Shown here: positions 62,973 through 64,000 of the stretch, piece after piece | How positions within the stretch are numbered: the first letter of the stretch is position 1 | How the letters are laid out: each line of letters opens with the position of its first letter | Assembly (NCBI RefSeq): GCF_000739655.1 | Contig: NZ_BATR01000137.1 | Span: forward strand, 1-64,000 | Reading direction: 5' to 3' | Source: Verrucomicrobium sp. BvORR106 | Lineage (GTDB): Bacteria; Verrucomicrobiota; Verrucomicrobiia; Verrucomicrobiales; Verrucomicrobiaceae | Length of the DNA stretch: 64,000 bases | Translations under genes and position numbers: made by a program | The notes under the pieces: generated by a model | What the model saw: only the letters and a program-made list of their open reading frames with translations | Database searches by the model: none | What the model was told of the DNA's origin: nothing

Positions 62973-64000
62973 TCAGAATTGCGAGCCAGCCGAGGCGGCC
63001 CCCTTTAAGGAGCCCAAACGCCACTTTCTAATCAGCACATAGGCCAGCAAGGTCGCCCCAAAATACCATGGCCACCAGGTGAGCGCCGCCTCGAAAACCG
63101 GAGGCGCTTCATTCGGCTGTCGGAGCCTCCCGGCAAGCCAGGCCATCTGCCAGCCAAAGAGGAGGGTCACACCACCGTAGGCCAGGTTGATGGTCATGCC
63201 CTTGAAGCTCAGGACGGTGGCCCGATGCGACGACGGTGTGACTTCGTTCAGATAGTGGGACTGGAAGAACTGCAGGAACCGGATGGCGAGAATGAGCGGC
63301 CCCAAGGCCAGCACGCCCCACCATCCCGGAATCTGGATCGCCAGAACCACCAATCCCCAGAGGGTCATGGCAATGACGACACCGAAGTTGAAGGCCGATG
63401 AGCGATGCTTCACCAGCCACTCCATCCAGCTCGTGGTGAAGAAGGCCACCACCGACCCGGCCACCGAGATCACGCCAAACGAGGCCTCGGCAATGCCGAT
63501 GAGCCGGTAGTAGTTGCTGGAGACGGTAAGGAACAGCCGGATGGTGCTGTCCAGAAGGAAACCCAGCACCACCAGCAGAAAGGGCGCTGGAGTGCTCCAG
63601 ATCCAGGCTCCGGCGTGCCGGATCCCCTGCCAGCTCTGCCGGACGGTGACCCAAAAGGCCTCCTTGGGACGCTCCGAGGCCGGCTCCTTCATCGCGAGGG
63701 TGACGGCCAGACAGGCCAGGGCAGTGAGGACACACAAGTAAATCGGGAACTTGATCGTGTCCGCCTTGGCCAAGACGCCCGCCCCTACCCCCAGCCAGCC
63801 CAGCAGGCGGTTCATCTGGTGCACGTCATAGACATACGCACCTAGCAGGGATGTCACAATGAACCCCAAAGCCATCCAGCGGCTCAGCCTGCCAATGACC
63901 GCCGGCCAGATGGTGGAGCGATCCGCCTCAGGAATGCTGTCATAGGCCAGCGCTTCATCGGCCCCGCTGGAAAACGCCTCCGCCGCCCCGCTGAGCACCC
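62973..64000 (-). CDS. MFS transporter, 5' end outside window
   Basis: At least 342 residues; the frame continues past the end of the window. The visible start, LSGAAEAFSSGADEALAYDS, matches the segment between helices 4 and 5 of sugar- or drug-type major facilitator proteins (motif SGxxEALxYD), so about 100 residues are missing. Eight or so further membrane helices follow, with a LKGMTINLAYGG-type late segment. The substrate is unknown. It is on the same strand as the division cluster but separated by 192 bp. Confidence 0.85.
   Translation of the reverse strand, partial: VLSGAAEAFSSGADEALAYDSIPEADRSTIWPAVIGRLSRWMALGFIVTSLLGAYVYDVHQMNRLLGWLGVGAGVLAKADTIKFPIYLCVLTALACLAVTLAMKEPASERPKEAFWVTVRQSWQGIRHAGAWIWSTPAPFLLVVLGFLLDSTIRLFLTVSSNYYRLIGIAEASFGVISVAGSVVAFFTTSWMEWLVKHRSSAFNFGVVIAMTLWGLVVLAIQIPGWWGVLALGPLILAIRFLQFFQSHYLNEVTPSSHRATVLSFKGMTINLAYGGVTLLFGWQMAWLAGRLRQPNEAPPVFEAALTWWPWYFGATLLAYVLIRKWRLGSLKGAASAGSQF

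Overview
The window looks like a chromosomal segment of a free-living bacterium of the phylum Verrucomicrobia, most likely family Verrucomicrobiaceae. The reasons are the paired DUF1553/DUF1501 genes typical of the Planctomycetes-Verrucomicrobia group, the high G+C coding sequence, FtsZ/FtsA/FtsQ/Ddl and MurC-MurB homologues of unusual architecture, weak or absent Shine-Dalgarno sequences, and many dispersed short repeats. No rRNA, tRNA, CRISPR array, transposase, integrase or phage gene was seen. The genus assignment is inference.

Layout. 1-2.3 kb: a DUF1553 (5' cut by the window) and DUF1501 pair. 2.3-2.75 kb: repeat-filled convergent spacer. 2.7-8.2 kb: housekeeping genes (glycosyltransferase, rplS with terminator, M48 protease, asnS, a DsbD-alpha-like periplasmic protein). 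8.4-18 kb: an envelope block (small membrane protein, LpxL-like acyltransferase, TamA-like barrel, TamB-like 1387-residue protein, phospholipase D-like lipoprotein). 18.3-21.8 kb: FAD oxidoreductase, divergent LysR regulator, arylamine N-acetyltransferase, and an SMR guanidinium-type exporter preceded by a two-hairpin guanidine-II (mini-ykkC) riboswitch candidate. 22.2-26.6 kb: three tandem paralogues with a TonB-like S-x3-H transmembrane anchor carrying PA14-like or von Willebrand A domains; one copy is frameshifted. 28.1-40.8 kb: a complete-looking type II secretion operon (E, F, G, H, I, J, K, L, M, a C/P-like protein, secretin D) ending in a strong terminator, with a four-helix-bundle gene inserted between E and F. 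40.9-50 kb: small membrane protein, an 8-bp tandem array, sialidase-fold protein, unknown membrane protein, Gfo/Idh/MocA oxidoreductase and a large hybrid sensor kinase. 50.3-62.8 kb: a division/wall cluster read leftwards (ddl, ftsQ, ftsA, ftsZ, then murC-murB) split by a block of MOSC/HxlR/thioredoxin-like genes and a copper-handling set (CopA fused to a barrel, TRASH/YHS-like peptide, Cys-rich secreted protein). The window ends inside an MFS transporter.

The most unusual signals are: (1) degenerate, exactly 8-bp-period arrays (consensus about CRGTRNNT) starting at the stop codons of convergent genes, with a near-perfect 24-copy member at 42076-42270; (2) an analogous heptamer array inverted around the four-helix-bundle gene; (3) the three TonB-like-anchored paralogues; (4) an FtsZ whose T7 catalytic loop lacks the first aspartate; (5) the guanidine-II riboswitch; (6) three dispersed hairpin-repeat families. 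All functional calls come from reading sequence and motif knowledge; no database search was run.
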